From Pseudomonas sp. DY-1 (GTDB taxonomy: Bacteria; Pseudomonadota; Gammaproteobacteria; Pseudomonadales; Pseudomonadaceae), in the NCBI RefSeq assembly GCF_003626975.1, contig NZ_CP032616.1:1612001-1676000 (forward strand): DNA of 64,000 nt, given 5' to 3'. Positions within the stretch are counted from its first letter, which is position 1. Each line of letters starts with the position of its first letter. Of the stretch, positions 36,712 through 45,840 are shown in pieces. Under the pieces are notes generated by a model. That model made no database searches and was not told the origin of the DNA. It was given only the letters and a program-made list of their open reading frames with translations. Made by a program: the position numbers and the translations under genes.

Positions 36712-36734
36712 TAGTTCATCGGACCGATGAACTA
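36712..36734. promoter_or_regulatory. 23-base palindrome between tssJ and tssB, candidate operator
   Basis: TAGTTCATCGG and CCGATGAACTA are exact reverse complements around a single A. It lies midway in the 206-base divergent region, well placed for a regulator that controls both T6SS operons. No regulator gene is adjacent. Confidence 0.5.
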
Positions 36735-36859
36735 GAGGGATCGCCAAGGACAGGCTTGCGTGTAGTTTCCCCCTGTCGCGTCGTGATCCAGCAAGGGAGT
36801 GCGATGACAGGACCAGTCCGATGCATTGCGCTCGTGGCAATGCACCGGAGCCCACCAAA

Positions 36860-37408
36860 ATGGCCGAAAGCACGCAGCACAAACTGGATCGGGTACGCCC
36901 GCCCCGGGTTCAGATCACCTACGACGTCGAAATCGGCGACGCCATCGAGAAGAAAGAACTGCCGCTGGTCGTGGGCATCCTCGCCGACCTCTCGGGCAAG
37001 CCCGAGCAGCCCCTGCCGAAACTCATCGAGCGCCGCTTCACCGAGATCGACCGCGACAACTTCAACCAGGTCCTCTCCTCCATCGCACCGCGCGCCACCC
37101 TGCAGGTGGACAACACCATCACCGGTGACGGCAGCAAGCTCAATGTCGAGCTGCGCTTCAAGGACATGGACGACTTCGATCCGGTCAACATCGTCAAGCA
37201 GATCACCCCGCTGCGCCGTCTGTTCGAGGCTCGCCAACGCCTGCGCGACCTGCTCACCAAGCTCGACGGCAATGACGATCTCGACAAGCTCCTGCAGGAA
37301 GTGGTGAGCAACACCGAAGGCCTGCAAGAGATCAAGTCGGCGCGTCCCGAAGCCGAAACCGCCGCGCCCGAGGGCGAAGGCGAAGCACCGGCCGAACCCC
37401 AGGCCTGA
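36860..37408 (+). CDS. tssB: T6SS sheath small subunit TssB
   Basis: 182-residue TssB (VipA). Conserved elements are QHKLDRVRPPRVQITYDVE, PLVVGILADLSGKPE and KLNVELRFKDMDDFDPVNIV. The C-terminus is acidic and rich in Ala/Glu/Pro. ATG 36860 fits the family start MAESTQ; the upstream in-frame start at 36821 is rejected. It is the first gene of the rightward T6SS operon and pairs with TssC 31 bases downstream. Confidence 0.95.
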   Translation: MAESTQHKLDRVRPPRVQITYDVEIGDAIEKKELPLVVGILADLSGKPEQPLPKLIERRFTEIDRDNFNQVLSSIAPRATLQVDNTITGDGSKLNVELRFKDMDDFDPVNIVKQITPLRRLFEARQRLRDLLTKLDGNDDLDKLLQEVVSNTEGLQEIKSARPEAETAAPEGEGEAPAEPQA

Positions 37409-37439
37409 TCCATAGCCCGACTTCCAGGAGGAATCGCTC

Positions 37440-38918
37440 ATGGCAACAGAAGCCGGTGCGAACAGCGAGAGCACCACGCAGACCCTGACTCTGCTCGACC
37501 GAATCGTCGCCGAGGGCCGCATGGCCCACGATGACAGCCAGCAGGATTACGCCCGCGACATGCTCGCGGAATTCGCCACCCAGGTTCTCGACGAAGGCAT
37601 GGCCATCGACAAGGACACCGTGGCCATGATCAACGATCGCATCAGTCAGATCGACGAACTGATCAGCGCCCAGCTCAACGAAGTCCTGCACCACCCCGAG
37701 CTGCAGAAACTGGAAGCGTCCTGGCGTGGCCTGCACCTGCTGGTGCAGAACACCGAAACCAGCTCCCGCCTGAAACTGCGCCTGCTCAACGTCAGCCAGA
37801 AAGACCTGCAGACCGACCTGGAAAAGGCCGTCGAGTTCGACCAGAGCGCGCTGTTCAAGAAGATCTACGAAGAGGAATACGGCACCTTCGGCGGCCATCC
37901 CTTCAGCCTGCTGGTGGGCGATTACAGCTTCGGTCGGCATCCCCAGGACGTGGCCCTGCTGGAGAAGCTTTCCAATGTCGCCGCCGCCGCTCACGCGCCC
38001 TTCATCGCGGCTGCCAACCCGAAACTGTTCGACATGAACAGCTTCACCGAACTGGCCGTACCCCGTGATCTGGCGAAAATCTTCGAGAGCCAGGAGCTGA
38101 TCAAGTGGCGCAGCTTCCGTGAGAGCGAGGACTCGCGCTACGTTTCCCTGGTGCTGCCGCACTTCCTCCTGCGCCTGCCCTATGGCCCGGACACCCTGCC
38201 GGTGGAAGGCATGAACTACGTCGAAGACGTCAACGGCACCGACCATTCCAGGTACCTGTGGGGCAACGCTGCCTGGGCCCTGGCCCAGCGCATCACCGAG
38301 GCGTTTGCCAAGTACGGCTGGTGCGCAGCGATCCGTGGCGCCGAAGGCGGCGGTGCGGTGGAAGGTCTACCGGCCCATACCTTCCGCACCAGCTCCGGCG
38401 ATCTGTCGCTGAAGTGCCCGACCGAGGTGGCGATCACCGACCGCCGCGAGAAGGAACTCAACGACCTCGGCTTCATTGCCCTCTGCCACAAGAAGAACAG
38501 CGATCTCGCGGTGTTCTTCGGTGGCCAGACCACCAACAAGGCCAAGGCGTACAACACCAACGAAGCCAACGCCAACGCGCGCATCTCGGCGATGCTGCCG
38601 TACGTGCTCGCGGCCTCGCGTTTCGCCCATTACCTGAAGGTGATCATGCGCGACAAAGTGGGCAGCTTCATGACCCGCGACAACGTTCAGACCTACCTGA
38701 ACAACTGGATCGCCGACTACGTACTGATCAACGACAACGCCCCCCAGGAGATCAAGGCCCAGTACCCGCTGCGCGAAGCACGGGTGGACGTTTCGGAAGT
38801 GGCCGGCAAGCCGGGCGCGTACCGGGCGACCGTATTCCTTCGCCCGCACTTCCAGCTGGAGGAACTGACCGCCTCGATCCGTCTTGTGGCCAGCCTGCCG
38901 CCGCCGGTAGCCGCCTGA
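37440..38918 (+). CDS. tssC: T6SS sheath large subunit TssC
   Basis: 492-residue TssC (VipB). Typical segments are LNEVLHHPELQKLEASWRGL, FGGHPFSLLVGDYSF and VIMRDKVGSFMTR. AGGAGG lies just before the ATG. With TssB it forms the contractile sheath that ClpV later disassembles. Confidence 0.96.
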   Translation: MATEAGANSESTTQTLTLLDRIVAEGRMAHDDSQQDYARDMLAEFATQVLDEGMAIDKDTVAMINDRISQIDELISAQLNEVLHHPELQKLEASWRGLHLLVQNTETSSRLKLRLLNVSQKDLQTDLEKAVEFDQSALFKKIYEEEYGTFGGHPFSLLVGDYSFGRHPQDVALLEKLSNVAAAAHAPFIAAANPKLFDMNSFTELAVPRDLAKIFESQELIKWRSFRESEDSRYVSLVLPHFLLRLPYGPDTLPVEGMNYVEDVNGTDHSRYLWGNAAWALAQRITEAFAKYGWCAAIRGAEGGGAVEGLPAHTFRTSSGDLSLKCPTEVAITDRREKELNDLGFIALCHKKNSDLAVFFGGQTTNKAKAYNTNEANANARISAMLPYVLAASRFAHYLKVIMRDKVGSFMTRDNVQTYLNNWIADYVLINDNAPQEIKAQYPLREARVDVSEVAGKPGAYRATVFLRPHFQLEELTASIRLVASLPPPVAA

Positions 38919-38997
38919 CCCGTGCCGCCCGCCGGCCAGTCCGGCGGGCGGGCACCACCCTTTCTTTCGGATTTTCCAGATTCAGGAGTTCCAATCG

Positions 38998-39495
38998 ATG
39001 GATGCGATCATTCTCGACCTCGGCGACGACATCAAAGGCGACAGTCTGCTCGAGGGCTATTCCGACAAGATCGAACTGATGTCCTACAGCCACAACGTGG
39101 CCATGCAGGTCACCAACGACGTCAGCAACTCAGAACGCACTTCCGGCCGCCCGCACATTGGTGAGTTCACCGTCACCAAGTTCATCGACACCTCCACCCC
39201 GTCGCTGAACGAATACTGCTGCGCCGGAAAACCCATCACCACGGCGAAGATCACCATCGGCCGCAACGCCGCCGAAGGTGATGGCAAGGTCCTCCCCTTC
39301 ATCGTCTACACCCTGGATAACGTGGTGCTGTCCAACGTCAGCGTGAGCGGTGGTGCCGGTGGCAAGCCGGTGGAAACCCTGTCGCTGAACTTCACCAAGA
39401 TCAAATGGGAGCTCACTGCGCAGAAGGACGACGGCACCAAGGAAGGCACCGCCGCTTCCACCTGGGACCTGGCGGCCAACAAGGTGGTCAAGTAA
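38998..39495 (+). CDS. hcp: T6SS inner tube protein Hcp
   Basis: 165-residue Hcp (TssD), hexameric ring protein of the inner tube and chaperone of small effectors. Recognised by MSYSHNVAMQVTNDVSNSER, GEFTVTKFIDTSTPSLN and the C-terminal TKIKWELTAQKDDG. AGGAG precedes the ATG. There is no C-terminal extension, so it is not an evolved Hcp. Confidence 0.96.
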   Translation: MDAIILDLGDDIKGDSLLEGYSDKIELMSYSHNVAMQVTNDVSNSERTSGRPHIGEFTVTKFIDTSTPSLNEYCCAGKPITTAKITIGRNAAEGDGKVLPFIVYTLDNVVLSNVSVSGGAGGKPVETLSLNFTKIKWELTAQKDDGTKEGTAASTWDLAANKVVK

Positions 39496-39507
39496 CGACG
39501 CCCGGCC

Positions 39508-39948
39508 ATGTCGGAAGCCGGCCTGCTGCCGCCACTGTTCGAGCGTCTTGCCGCCCAGGCGGACGAGGCGCAGGCCTTCGACCGCGAGGCCATGGCGGAA
39601 TCCGTCCGCCAGGAACTGGCGCGGCTGCTCAACACCCGCCGCGCCAGCGCCAGGAGCGCGCAACCACTGACCATCCTCGACTATGGCATCGGCGACTGGA
39701 GTGCACTCCAGGCACGCCGCAGCGATGACCGGCGGCAACTGGTACGGGAAATCCGTGCCGCCGTTCAGCACTTCGAACCGCGCCTGCAACTGACCGAAGT
39801 GGAAGCCGAACCGGTCCCCGGCCAACCCCAGCGCCTGCGTCTTCGCCTGGGTGGCAGTCTGCGCAGTGGTCAGCGCAGCTGGCCGGCGGTGTTTGTCATC
39901 GACAACAACGACGAGGGCCTCGAGGTAAGCCATGAGCGACTCGATTGA
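39508..39948 (+). CDS. tssE: T6SS baseplate protein TssE
   Basis: 146-residue gp25-like TssE. It has the family motif LTILDYGIGDW and a C-terminal part with IRAAVQHFEPRLQLTEVEAE. No strong ribosome site is seen; translational coupling from hcp (12-base gap) is likely. Its end overlaps the tssF start by 17 bases. Confidence 0.93.
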   Translation: MSEAGLLPPLFERLAAQADEAQAFDREAMAESVRQELARLLNTRRASARSAQPLTILDYGIGDWSALQARRSDDRRQLVREIRAAVQHFEPRLQLTEVEAEPVPGQPQRLRLRLGGSLRSGQRSWPAVFVIDNNDEGLEVSHERLD

Positions 39949-41731
39949 CCCGGAGCTGCTGGACTACTACCAGCGCGAACTCACCTGGCTGCGCCACGCC
40001 GGCGCCAGTTTCGCCGCACGCTATCCCAAGGTTGCCCGCCGCCTCGAATTGTCTCCCGGCGAATGCCCGGACCCACATGTGGAACGGTTGCTGGAAGGCT
40101 TCTCGCTACTGACCGCGCGCCTGCAACGGCGCCTCGACGACGACTACGCAGAGTTCAGCGATGCCCTGCTGGAACAGCTCTACCCGTTGGCCCTGCGCCC
40201 CTTGCCCTCCTGCTCCATCGTCCAGTTCGAGCCGGACCCGACCCAGGGTAGCCTGGCCGAAGGCTTCCGGATGCCACGCGACACGCCGCTGTTCGTCACC
40301 ACCAGCCAGGGCGCCAGCGTGCACCTGCGCACCACGGCAGAGGCGATGCTCTGGCCCGTGCGCATCGGCGGTGCGACGCTGCTGGATGGCGACGAGGCAG
40401 TTGCCCTGACCGGACGCCCCGAGGCACGCGCGGCACTGCGCCTGGAACTGCACTGCCTGGGCGAGTTCGATTGGGCGCAACTGCCCATCCGCCAATTGCG
40501 CCTGCATCTCGCCGCCTCGCCGGTGACCAACGCCGCGCTCTACGACCTGCTCGGCGCCCACACCCTCGGCATCCACTGCGGCGTACCGGGCGTGCCATTG
40601 CTGCCCTGCCCCGGCGAGCCTCAGCTGGTGGGCTTTGCCGACGACCAGGCGTTACTGCCCGAGGAAGATGGCCAGCATCCTGCCCTGCGCCTCCTGGCCG
40701 AGTACTTCACCTTCCCGGACAAGTTCGCGTTCTTCGATATCCCGATCCAGCCGCCCAGCACGGGCGGGCGCGATTGCGTGCTGGTGATCGCCTTCGACCG
40801 CGCTCCGGCGGGCCGCCTGCACCTGCAGCAGGACGACTTGCGCCTGGGTTGTGCGCCCGTCATCAACCTGTTCCCGCGCACCTCCGAGCCGCTCCGACCG
40901 GACGGCACCCGCAGCGAGTATCGCCTGATCGCCGATGCCCACCGCGAAAGCAGCGTGGAGATCCACAGCGTCCGCGCCATGCGGGCTGCATCGCCGCGCG
41001 GCGTGATTCCAGTACCGGCCTACTATGGCCATGCCCATGGTGCGAGCGTTCCCGGTGCCCGCCTCTATTGGCATGCCCGCCGGGTACAAGGCATGACCCC
41101 CAATCGCCTGGGCACCGACCTTTTGCTGAGCCTGGTGGACACCCGTTTCGATCCATTACAGGACGCCCCCGAGTACAGCCTGACCGCCGAGCTGCTCTGC
41201 ACCAATCGGCACCTGGCGGAGAATCTGCCGGCTGGCACGCGCCTGGGCTTCGAGCGCCCCGGCCCGGTCGCCCGCGCCAGCCTGCGCAACCCGCCCACCC
41301 CGCAGAGCCTGCCGCGCCTGTCCGGCGAATCGCGCTGGCGAATGGTCTCGCAGCTCACGCTCAACCACCTGTCCCTGGTGGAAGGCCCGCAGGCCCTGGA
41401 AGCCCTGCAGGAGTTGCTCGACCTGCACAACCTGCGCGACGAAAGTGGCGTCCGCCGGCAGATCGAAGGCATCACCCGACTGACGTGCGAGCGGGTAGTC
41501 GCCAGGATCGGCGACGATGCCTGGCGCGGGTGGCGCAATGGGCTGGAAGTGCGCCTCAGCCTCGATCCCCAACACTTCGCCGGCGCCAGCGCCGTGCTCT
41601 TCTCCGCCGTACTCGCGCAATTCTTTTCCCTTTACGCGACCGCGAACCGCTTCGTGCGAACCGTGCTGGTCGATGGCGACAAGGAGGTCAGGACGTGGCA
41701 ACCCCAGGCCGGCATGCCCCTCTCCCTCTGA
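39932..41731 (+). CDS. tssF: T6SS baseplate protein TssF
   Basis: 599-residue TssF. The N-terminus carries ELLDYYQRELTWLRHAGASF and AARYPKVARRLELSPGECPD, the hallmark of the family. The C-terminal third has the segment GITRLTCERVVARIGDDAWR. It overlaps tssE at the start and tssG at the end. Confidence 0.95.
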   Translation: MSDSIDPELLDYYQRELTWLRHAGASFAARYPKVARRLELSPGECPDPHVERLLEGFSLLTARLQRRLDDDYAEFSDALLEQLYPLALRPLPSCSIVQFEPDPTQGSLAEGFRMPRDTPLFVTTSQGASVHLRTTAEAMLWPVRIGGATLLDGDEAVALTGRPEARAALRLELHCLGEFDWAQLPIRQLRLHLAASPVTNAALYDLLGAHTLGIHCGVPGVPLLPCPGEPQLVGFADDQALLPEEDGQHPALRLLAEYFTFPDKFAFFDIPIQPPSTGGRDCVLVIAFDRAPAGRLHLQQDDLRLGCAPVINLFPRTSEPLRPDGTRSEYRLIADAHRESSVEIHSVRAMRAASPRGVIPVPAYYGHAHGASVPGARLYWHARRVQGMTPNRLGTDLLLSLVDTRFDPLQDAPEYSLTAELLCTNRHLAENLPAGTRLGFERPGPVARASLRNPPTPQSLPRLSGESRWRMVSQLTLNHLSLVEGPQALEALQELLDLHNLRDESGVRRQIEGITRLTCERVVARIGDDAWRGWRNGLEVRLSLDPQHFAGASAVLFSAVLAQFFSLYATANRFVRTVLVDGDKEVRTWQPQAGMPLSL

Positions 41732-42711
41732 GCCGGCGCCTGCGCGAAGCGCCGCAGGCGTTCGAGCTCCTGCAGGCACTCCTGCTGCTGGAGCGCGAAC
41801 GGCCTGGTGCAGACCCCCTTGGCCAGGGCAGCGCCCCCCAGGGTGAAGCCTTGCGCCTGCGCGGCCCGCTGACCCCGACCTTCGCGGCCAGCCAGGTCGA
41901 GAAGCTGGAAGAACAGCCCGGCCAGCCACCGACCCTTACCACTCCCGTGTTCGGCCTCGGAGGCCCCGACGGCCCCCTGCCCTACGCCTACCAGGAGTGG
42001 TTGCAACAGCGCGCCAAAGAGAAGGATCACGCCCCGGCGGAATTCCTCGACCTGTTCCAGCATCGCCTGCTCAGCCTGTTGTACCGCGCGCTCGGCAAAC
42101 ATCGCCTGGCGCTGGGCTTTCGCGCGCCCGAAGACTCGCCAGCACAGGACCAGTTGCTGGCCCTCTGCGGCCTGCTACCCGGTGCCCTGCAGAATCGCCT
42201 GACCCTGCCGGACGCGGCCGTGACCGCACGTACCGCGTTGTTCGCTGGCGGCCGTCGCTCTCTGGCCGGTTTTGCCGCACTGGTGCGTCACCAGTTCAAC
42301 GTCGCGGTGCGCTACGAGGCCTACCAAGGGGGCTGGCGCGAAATCCCACCGGCCAGCTGCAGCCGCTTGCAACGCGGCGCCCGCAACCTCCGCCTGGGCC
42401 GCGATGCCATCGCTGGCACCCGTGTATGGGATGAACACGCCGGTATCCGCCTGATCCTCGGCCCGCTGTCCAGCGACCGTGCACGCGACTTTCTTCCCGC
42501 CGGCGCCGACCACGTACAGCTTGCAAGCCTGGCCGCGCTCTACTTCGGCCCAGACCTGGACTGCAGCCTGCGCCTGCTGGTCCGTCCCGGTGCGCCGCTG
42601 TGCCTGGACCGCACCCAATCGCCCCGCCTGCGCTGGAGTGGAGGCCTGCAGTTGCACGGCGAAACGCTGCAACGGATCGACACTCGATTGCGCCACTCGG
42701 AGGTGACCTGA
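41695..42711 (+). CDS. tssG: T6SS baseplate protein TssG, GTG start
   Basis: 338-residue TssG. The family start pattern LREAPQAFELLQALLLLER and the central ALGKHRLALGFRAPEDSP are visible. The start is GTG 41695, with AAGGAGG 8 bases before it, inside the 3' end of tssF; the same frame is open far upstream in tssF but that is shadow sequence. tssH starts three bases after the stop. Confidence 0.92.
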   Translation: MATPGRHAPLPLSRRLREAPQAFELLQALLLLERERPGADPLGQGSAPQGEALRLRGPLTPTFAASQVEKLEEQPGQPPTLTTPVFGLGGPDGPLPYAYQEWLQQRAKEKDHAPAEFLDLFQHRLLSLLYRALGKHRLALGFRAPEDSPAQDQLLALCGLLPGALQNRLTLPDAAVTARTALFAGGRRSLAGFAALVRHQFNVAVRYEAYQGGWREIPPASCSRLQRGARNLRLGRDAIAGTRVWDEHAGIRLILGPLSSDRARDFLPAGADHVQLASLAALYFGPDLDCSLRLLVRPGAPLCLDRTQSPRLRWSGGLQLHGETLQRIDTRLRHSEVT

Positions 42712-42713
42712 CC

Positions 42714-45260
42714 ATGGAACTCGGCAGCCTGATCGGACGCCTCAACGCGGAAAGTCGCCGGGCCCTGGAACGGGCTGCACAGCGCTGCCTGCAACGTACC
42801 CACCACTACGTGGAAATCGAGCACCTGCTGCTGGAGCTGCTGGATATCGAAGGTGGCGACCTGGCCTGCCTGCTGCCGCGTTTCGGCCTGGAGCGCGACA
42901 CGCTCGCCTCGGAGATCAACCAGGCGCTGGAACTGTTCAAGGCCGGCAATACCCGCACCCCGGCGCTCTCCGCGCAGACCATCGGCGTGCTCGAGGATGC
43001 CGTGGTGCATGCCAGCGTGCTGGGCCAACAGAGCATCCGCTCCGGCCTGCTCCTGCTCGCCCTGCTCGACCGCGACGAACGCCGCACCCTGCTGCTCAAC
43101 AGTGCCTCGTCACTGCTGCGCATTCCGCGCGAAGCCTTGCGCAGCAACCTGCTGGAATGGACCCAGCCCTCCCGCGAGCAACCCGCCGCCGCCCAGGCCG
43201 CCAAGGGAAAGCCCGCCCAGCCAGGCGCCCAGGACTCCATCCTCGACCAGTACACCCAGGACCTCACCGCCGATGCCCATGCCGGGCGCATCGATCCCAT
43301 CGTCGGACGCGACAGCGAGATCCGCCAGAGCATCGACATTCTCCTGCGCCGCCGGCAGAACAACCCGATCCTCGTGGGCGCCCCCGGCGTGGGCAAAACG
43401 GCTGTCGTCGAAGGGCTGGCCCTGCGCATTGCCGCCGGCGACGTGCCGCCACCCTTGCAGGACGTCAGCCTGCGGGTGCTCGACCTCGGCCTGCTGCAAG
43501 CTGGCGCTGGCGTCAAAGGCGAGTTCGAACAGCGCCTGAAAGGCGTGATCGACGGGGTACGCAATGCTGACAAGCCAGTCATCCTGTTCATCGACGAGGC
43601 CCATACCCTGATTGGCGCCGGCGCCGCCGAAGGCCAGAGCGACGCCGCCAACCTGCTCAAGCCGGCCCTGGCCCGTGGGGAACTGCGCACCCTGGCCGCC
43701 ACCACCTGGCTGGAGTACAAGAAGTACTTCGAGAAGGACCCGGCCCTGGCCCGACGCTTCCAATTGGTGCAAGTGGAAGAGCCGGACGAGACCACGGCCG
43801 TGGAAATGCTCCGGGGAGTCGCCGCCAAGCTGGAACAGCACCACGGCGTGCAGGTACTGGATGCCGCCATTCACGACGCAGTGAAGCTTTCCCATCGCTA
43901 CATCTCGGGTCGACAGCTGCCGGACAAGGCCATCAGCGTGCTCGACACCGCCTGCGCCCGCGTCGCCCTCGGCCAGCACGATGTGCCTCCGCCGCTGGAA
44001 AGCCTGCGCCACCGTGAGCAATCCCTGGAAGAAGAGCTGCAACGCCTGCGTCGCGAACAGGCCACCGGCCTCGACCACCGCGAGCGCATTACCGCACTGG
44101 AAACTGAATCGCGCGGCAACCTCGTCGCCATCCGCGAGCTGGAAACCCGCTGGGGCGAGGAACGTGAAGCCGTGCGCGAATTGCTGGACGCCCGCCGGGA
44201 ACTGCTCGCCCTCAGCGACAGCGTCGACACCAGCAAGCCCAACGAAGAATTGGATGACCGTATCGACCACCTGGCCGCCGAACTGGCGCGCCTGGAAGCT
44301 GGCCTCGATGCCATTCGCCAGGACGACCCGCTGGTGCCGGAGCAAGTCGATTCCAAGACCGTGGCTTCGGTCATCGCCGGCTGGACCGGCATCCCTATCG
44401 GCAAGATGCTCGCCGACGAAGCCCACGCCGTGCGTACCTTGGGCCAGCGCATGGCGCAACGGGTCATGGGCCAGGAAGCTGCCCTCGCCACCATTGCCCA
44501 ACGCATCCAGGCCTACCGAGCCGGCCTTACCGACCCGGCCAAACCGGTGGGCGTGTTCCTGCTGGTGGGCCCCACCGGCGTCGGCAAGACCGAGACCGCC
44601 TACGCCCTGGCCGATGCCCTCTACGGCGGTGAGCGCAACCTCATCAGCATCAACCTCTCCGAGTATCAGGAAGCCCACACCGTCAGCCAGCTCAAGGGCG
44701 CCCCGCCCGGCTACGTCGGCTACGGCTCCGGCGGCGTACTGACCGAAGCCGTGCGCCGCCGACCTTACTCGGTGGTGTTGCTGGACGAGATCGAAAAGGC
44801 TCACCCGGATGTGCTGGAAGCCTTCTACAACGTCTTCGACAAGGGCGTGATGGAAGACGGAACCGGCCTGGTGGTGGACTTCAAGAACACCGTGATGCTC
44901 GCCACCAGCAACGTCGGTGCCGAACTGGTCCTCGACACCCCGCTCGACCAGCTCGCGGGCGACGCTTTCAACGAACGCCTGCGCAAGGTCCTGCTGCAAG
45001 CCTTCCGCCCCGCCTTCCTCGCCCGCATGACCGTGGTGCCGTACCGCCCGCTGGACGAGGCGACCCTGGAAGGCATCGTCGTTGCCAAGCTGGAGAAACT
45101 TCAGGGTCGCTACAAGGCCGCCACCGGCAAGCAGTTCGACTTCGACCCGGCCATCGTCAAGGCGGTACTCGCCAAGTGCAGCTCGGCGGGAGCGCGGGAT
45201 ATCGAGAACGTACTGATGGCGCAGGTGACGGGGAAATTGGCGGAGTGGGTGTTGGAATGA
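42714..45260 (+). CDS. clpV: T6SS ATPase ClpV (TssH)
   Basis: 848-residue AAA+ disaggregase that recycles contracted sheaths. The N-terminal Clp-N type region is at about 1-160. First AAA domain: Walker A GAPGVGKT and Walker B VILFIDEAHTLIGAG. A coiled middle domain lies at about 420-530. Second AAA domain: GPTGVGKTETAYA and VVLLDEIEKAHPDVLE. Length and order match ClpV rather than ClpB. Three cargo-like genes and vgrG follow on the same strand. Confidence 0.96.
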   Translation: MELGSLIGRLNAESRRALERAAQRCLQRTHHYVEIEHLLLELLDIEGGDLACLLPRFGLERDTLASEINQALELFKAGNTRTPALSAQTIGVLEDAVVHASVLGQQSIRSGLLLLALLDRDERRTLLLNSASSLLRIPREALRSNLLEWTQPSREQPAAAQAAKGKPAQPGAQDSILDQYTQDLTADAHAGRIDPIVGRDSEIRQSIDILLRRRQNNPILVGAPGVGKTAVVEGLALRIAAGDVPPPLQDVSLRVLDLGLLQAGAGVKGEFEQRLKGVIDGVRNADKPVILFIDEAHTLIGAGAAEGQSDAANLLKPALARGELRTLAATTWLEYKKYFEKDPALARRFQLVQVEEPDETTAVEMLRGVAAKLEQHHGVQVLDAAIHDAVKLSHRYISGRQLPDKAISVLDTACARVALGQHDVPPPLESLRHREQSLEEELQRLRREQATGLDHRERITALETESRGNLVAIRELETRWGEEREAVRELLDARRELLALSDSVDTSKPNEELDDRIDHLAAELARLEAGLDAIRQDDPLVPEQVDSKTVASVIAGWTGIPIGKMLADEAHAVRTLGQRMAQRVMGQEAALATIAQRIQAYRAGLTDPAKPVGVFLLVGPTGVGKTETAYALADALYGGERNLISINLSEYQEAHTVSQLKGAPPGYVGYGSGGVLTEAVRRRPYSVVLLDEIEKAHPDVLEAFYNVFDKGVMEDGTGLVVDFKNTVMLATSNVGAELVLDTPLDQLAGDAFNERLRKVLLQAFRPAFLARMTVVPYRPLDEATLEGIVVAKLEKLQGRYKAATGKQFDFDPAIVKAVLAKCSSAGARDIENVLMAQVTGKLAEWVLE

Positions 45261-45283
45261 CGGTCTGAATCAGGAGGTGATAT

Positions 45284-45772
45284 ATGCCAGTCGCACATGT
45301 AAGTGCCGCCGTGGGGACAGCCCATCGAGATATCGTCCGGGAACTTGCAACGGCCTGTATTCTGCAGTTCCAGAGCATCAGGGGACCGGGAAATGGCGTC
45401 GGAAACGGGTCCTGCTGCGCAAGCGTCAGATTGACCGCCCCGGGGCCGTGGGGCGCTCCCGATTACCGATTCGGGCAAAGTCAGGCACATCTCCTGGACG
45501 CGGACGCAATCAATGTCGGCGGTCTGTTCAATCCCCAACACCATGCAGAAAGACAGGCGCATGCCGCCGGGAATCTTGCTGGTGGATACGTGCCGCATCT
45601 GTTCGTCGAACTCCCTCCTTGTGGTGGCCACAACGGCTGTGCCAACTGGTGCGCGGCCAACATCACCAATGTGAACGTCTGGTACCTGTACGCCAATACG
45701 CAGGCCATGGTCGCTGCCCATAGCGCTGGCAACTTCGCGCAGTTCGCGGCCCTGAACCAGGCCCTGCCATAA
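45284..45772 (+). CDS. Candidate T6SS effector with deaminase-like HAE and Cys motifs
   Basis: 162 residues, not recognised as a named family. It has the HxE-type zinc/proton-shuttle motif HHAERQA (His87, Glu89), and 24 residues later PPCGGHNGCANWC (Cys113, Cys119, Cys123). This is the order of motifs in the cytidine deaminase-like superfamily, which includes many polymorphic toxins. The cysteine spacing (C-x5-C-x3-C) differs from the usual PCxxC, so the metal site is uncertain. There is no signal peptide. AGGAGG precedes the ATG. It lies between clpV and vgrG, where cargo genes are common. Base composition is less GC-rich than the tss genes. Alternative: an immunity or adaptor protein. The target (nucleotide, RNA or DNA) is unknown. 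Confidence 0.5.
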   Translation: MPVAHVSAAVGTAHRDIVRELATACILQFQSIRGPGNGVGNGSCCASVRLTAPGPWGAPDYRFGQSQAHLLDADAINVGGLFNPQHHAERQAHAAGNLAGGYVPHLFVELPPCGGHNGCANWCAANITNVNVWYLYANTQAMVAAHSAGNFAQFAALNQALP

Positions 45773-45840
45773 GAAGCTGCGGCCGGAACGCCCCGAAGCC
45801 AAGCAAGTGGTGCGCACGACTACAAAGAAGGAACATTCAG

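Noticed and set aside
36804..36859. Short open frame with a good ribosome site (AAGGGAGTGCG ATG) upstream of tssB
   Set aside because: It runs out of frame into tssB with no family motif; a leader peptide cannot be excluded but is unsupported.
40471..41694. Upstream extension of the tssG frame within tssF
   Set aside because: Arg/Pro-rich shadow sequence; GTG 41695 has a clear ribosome site and matches family length.
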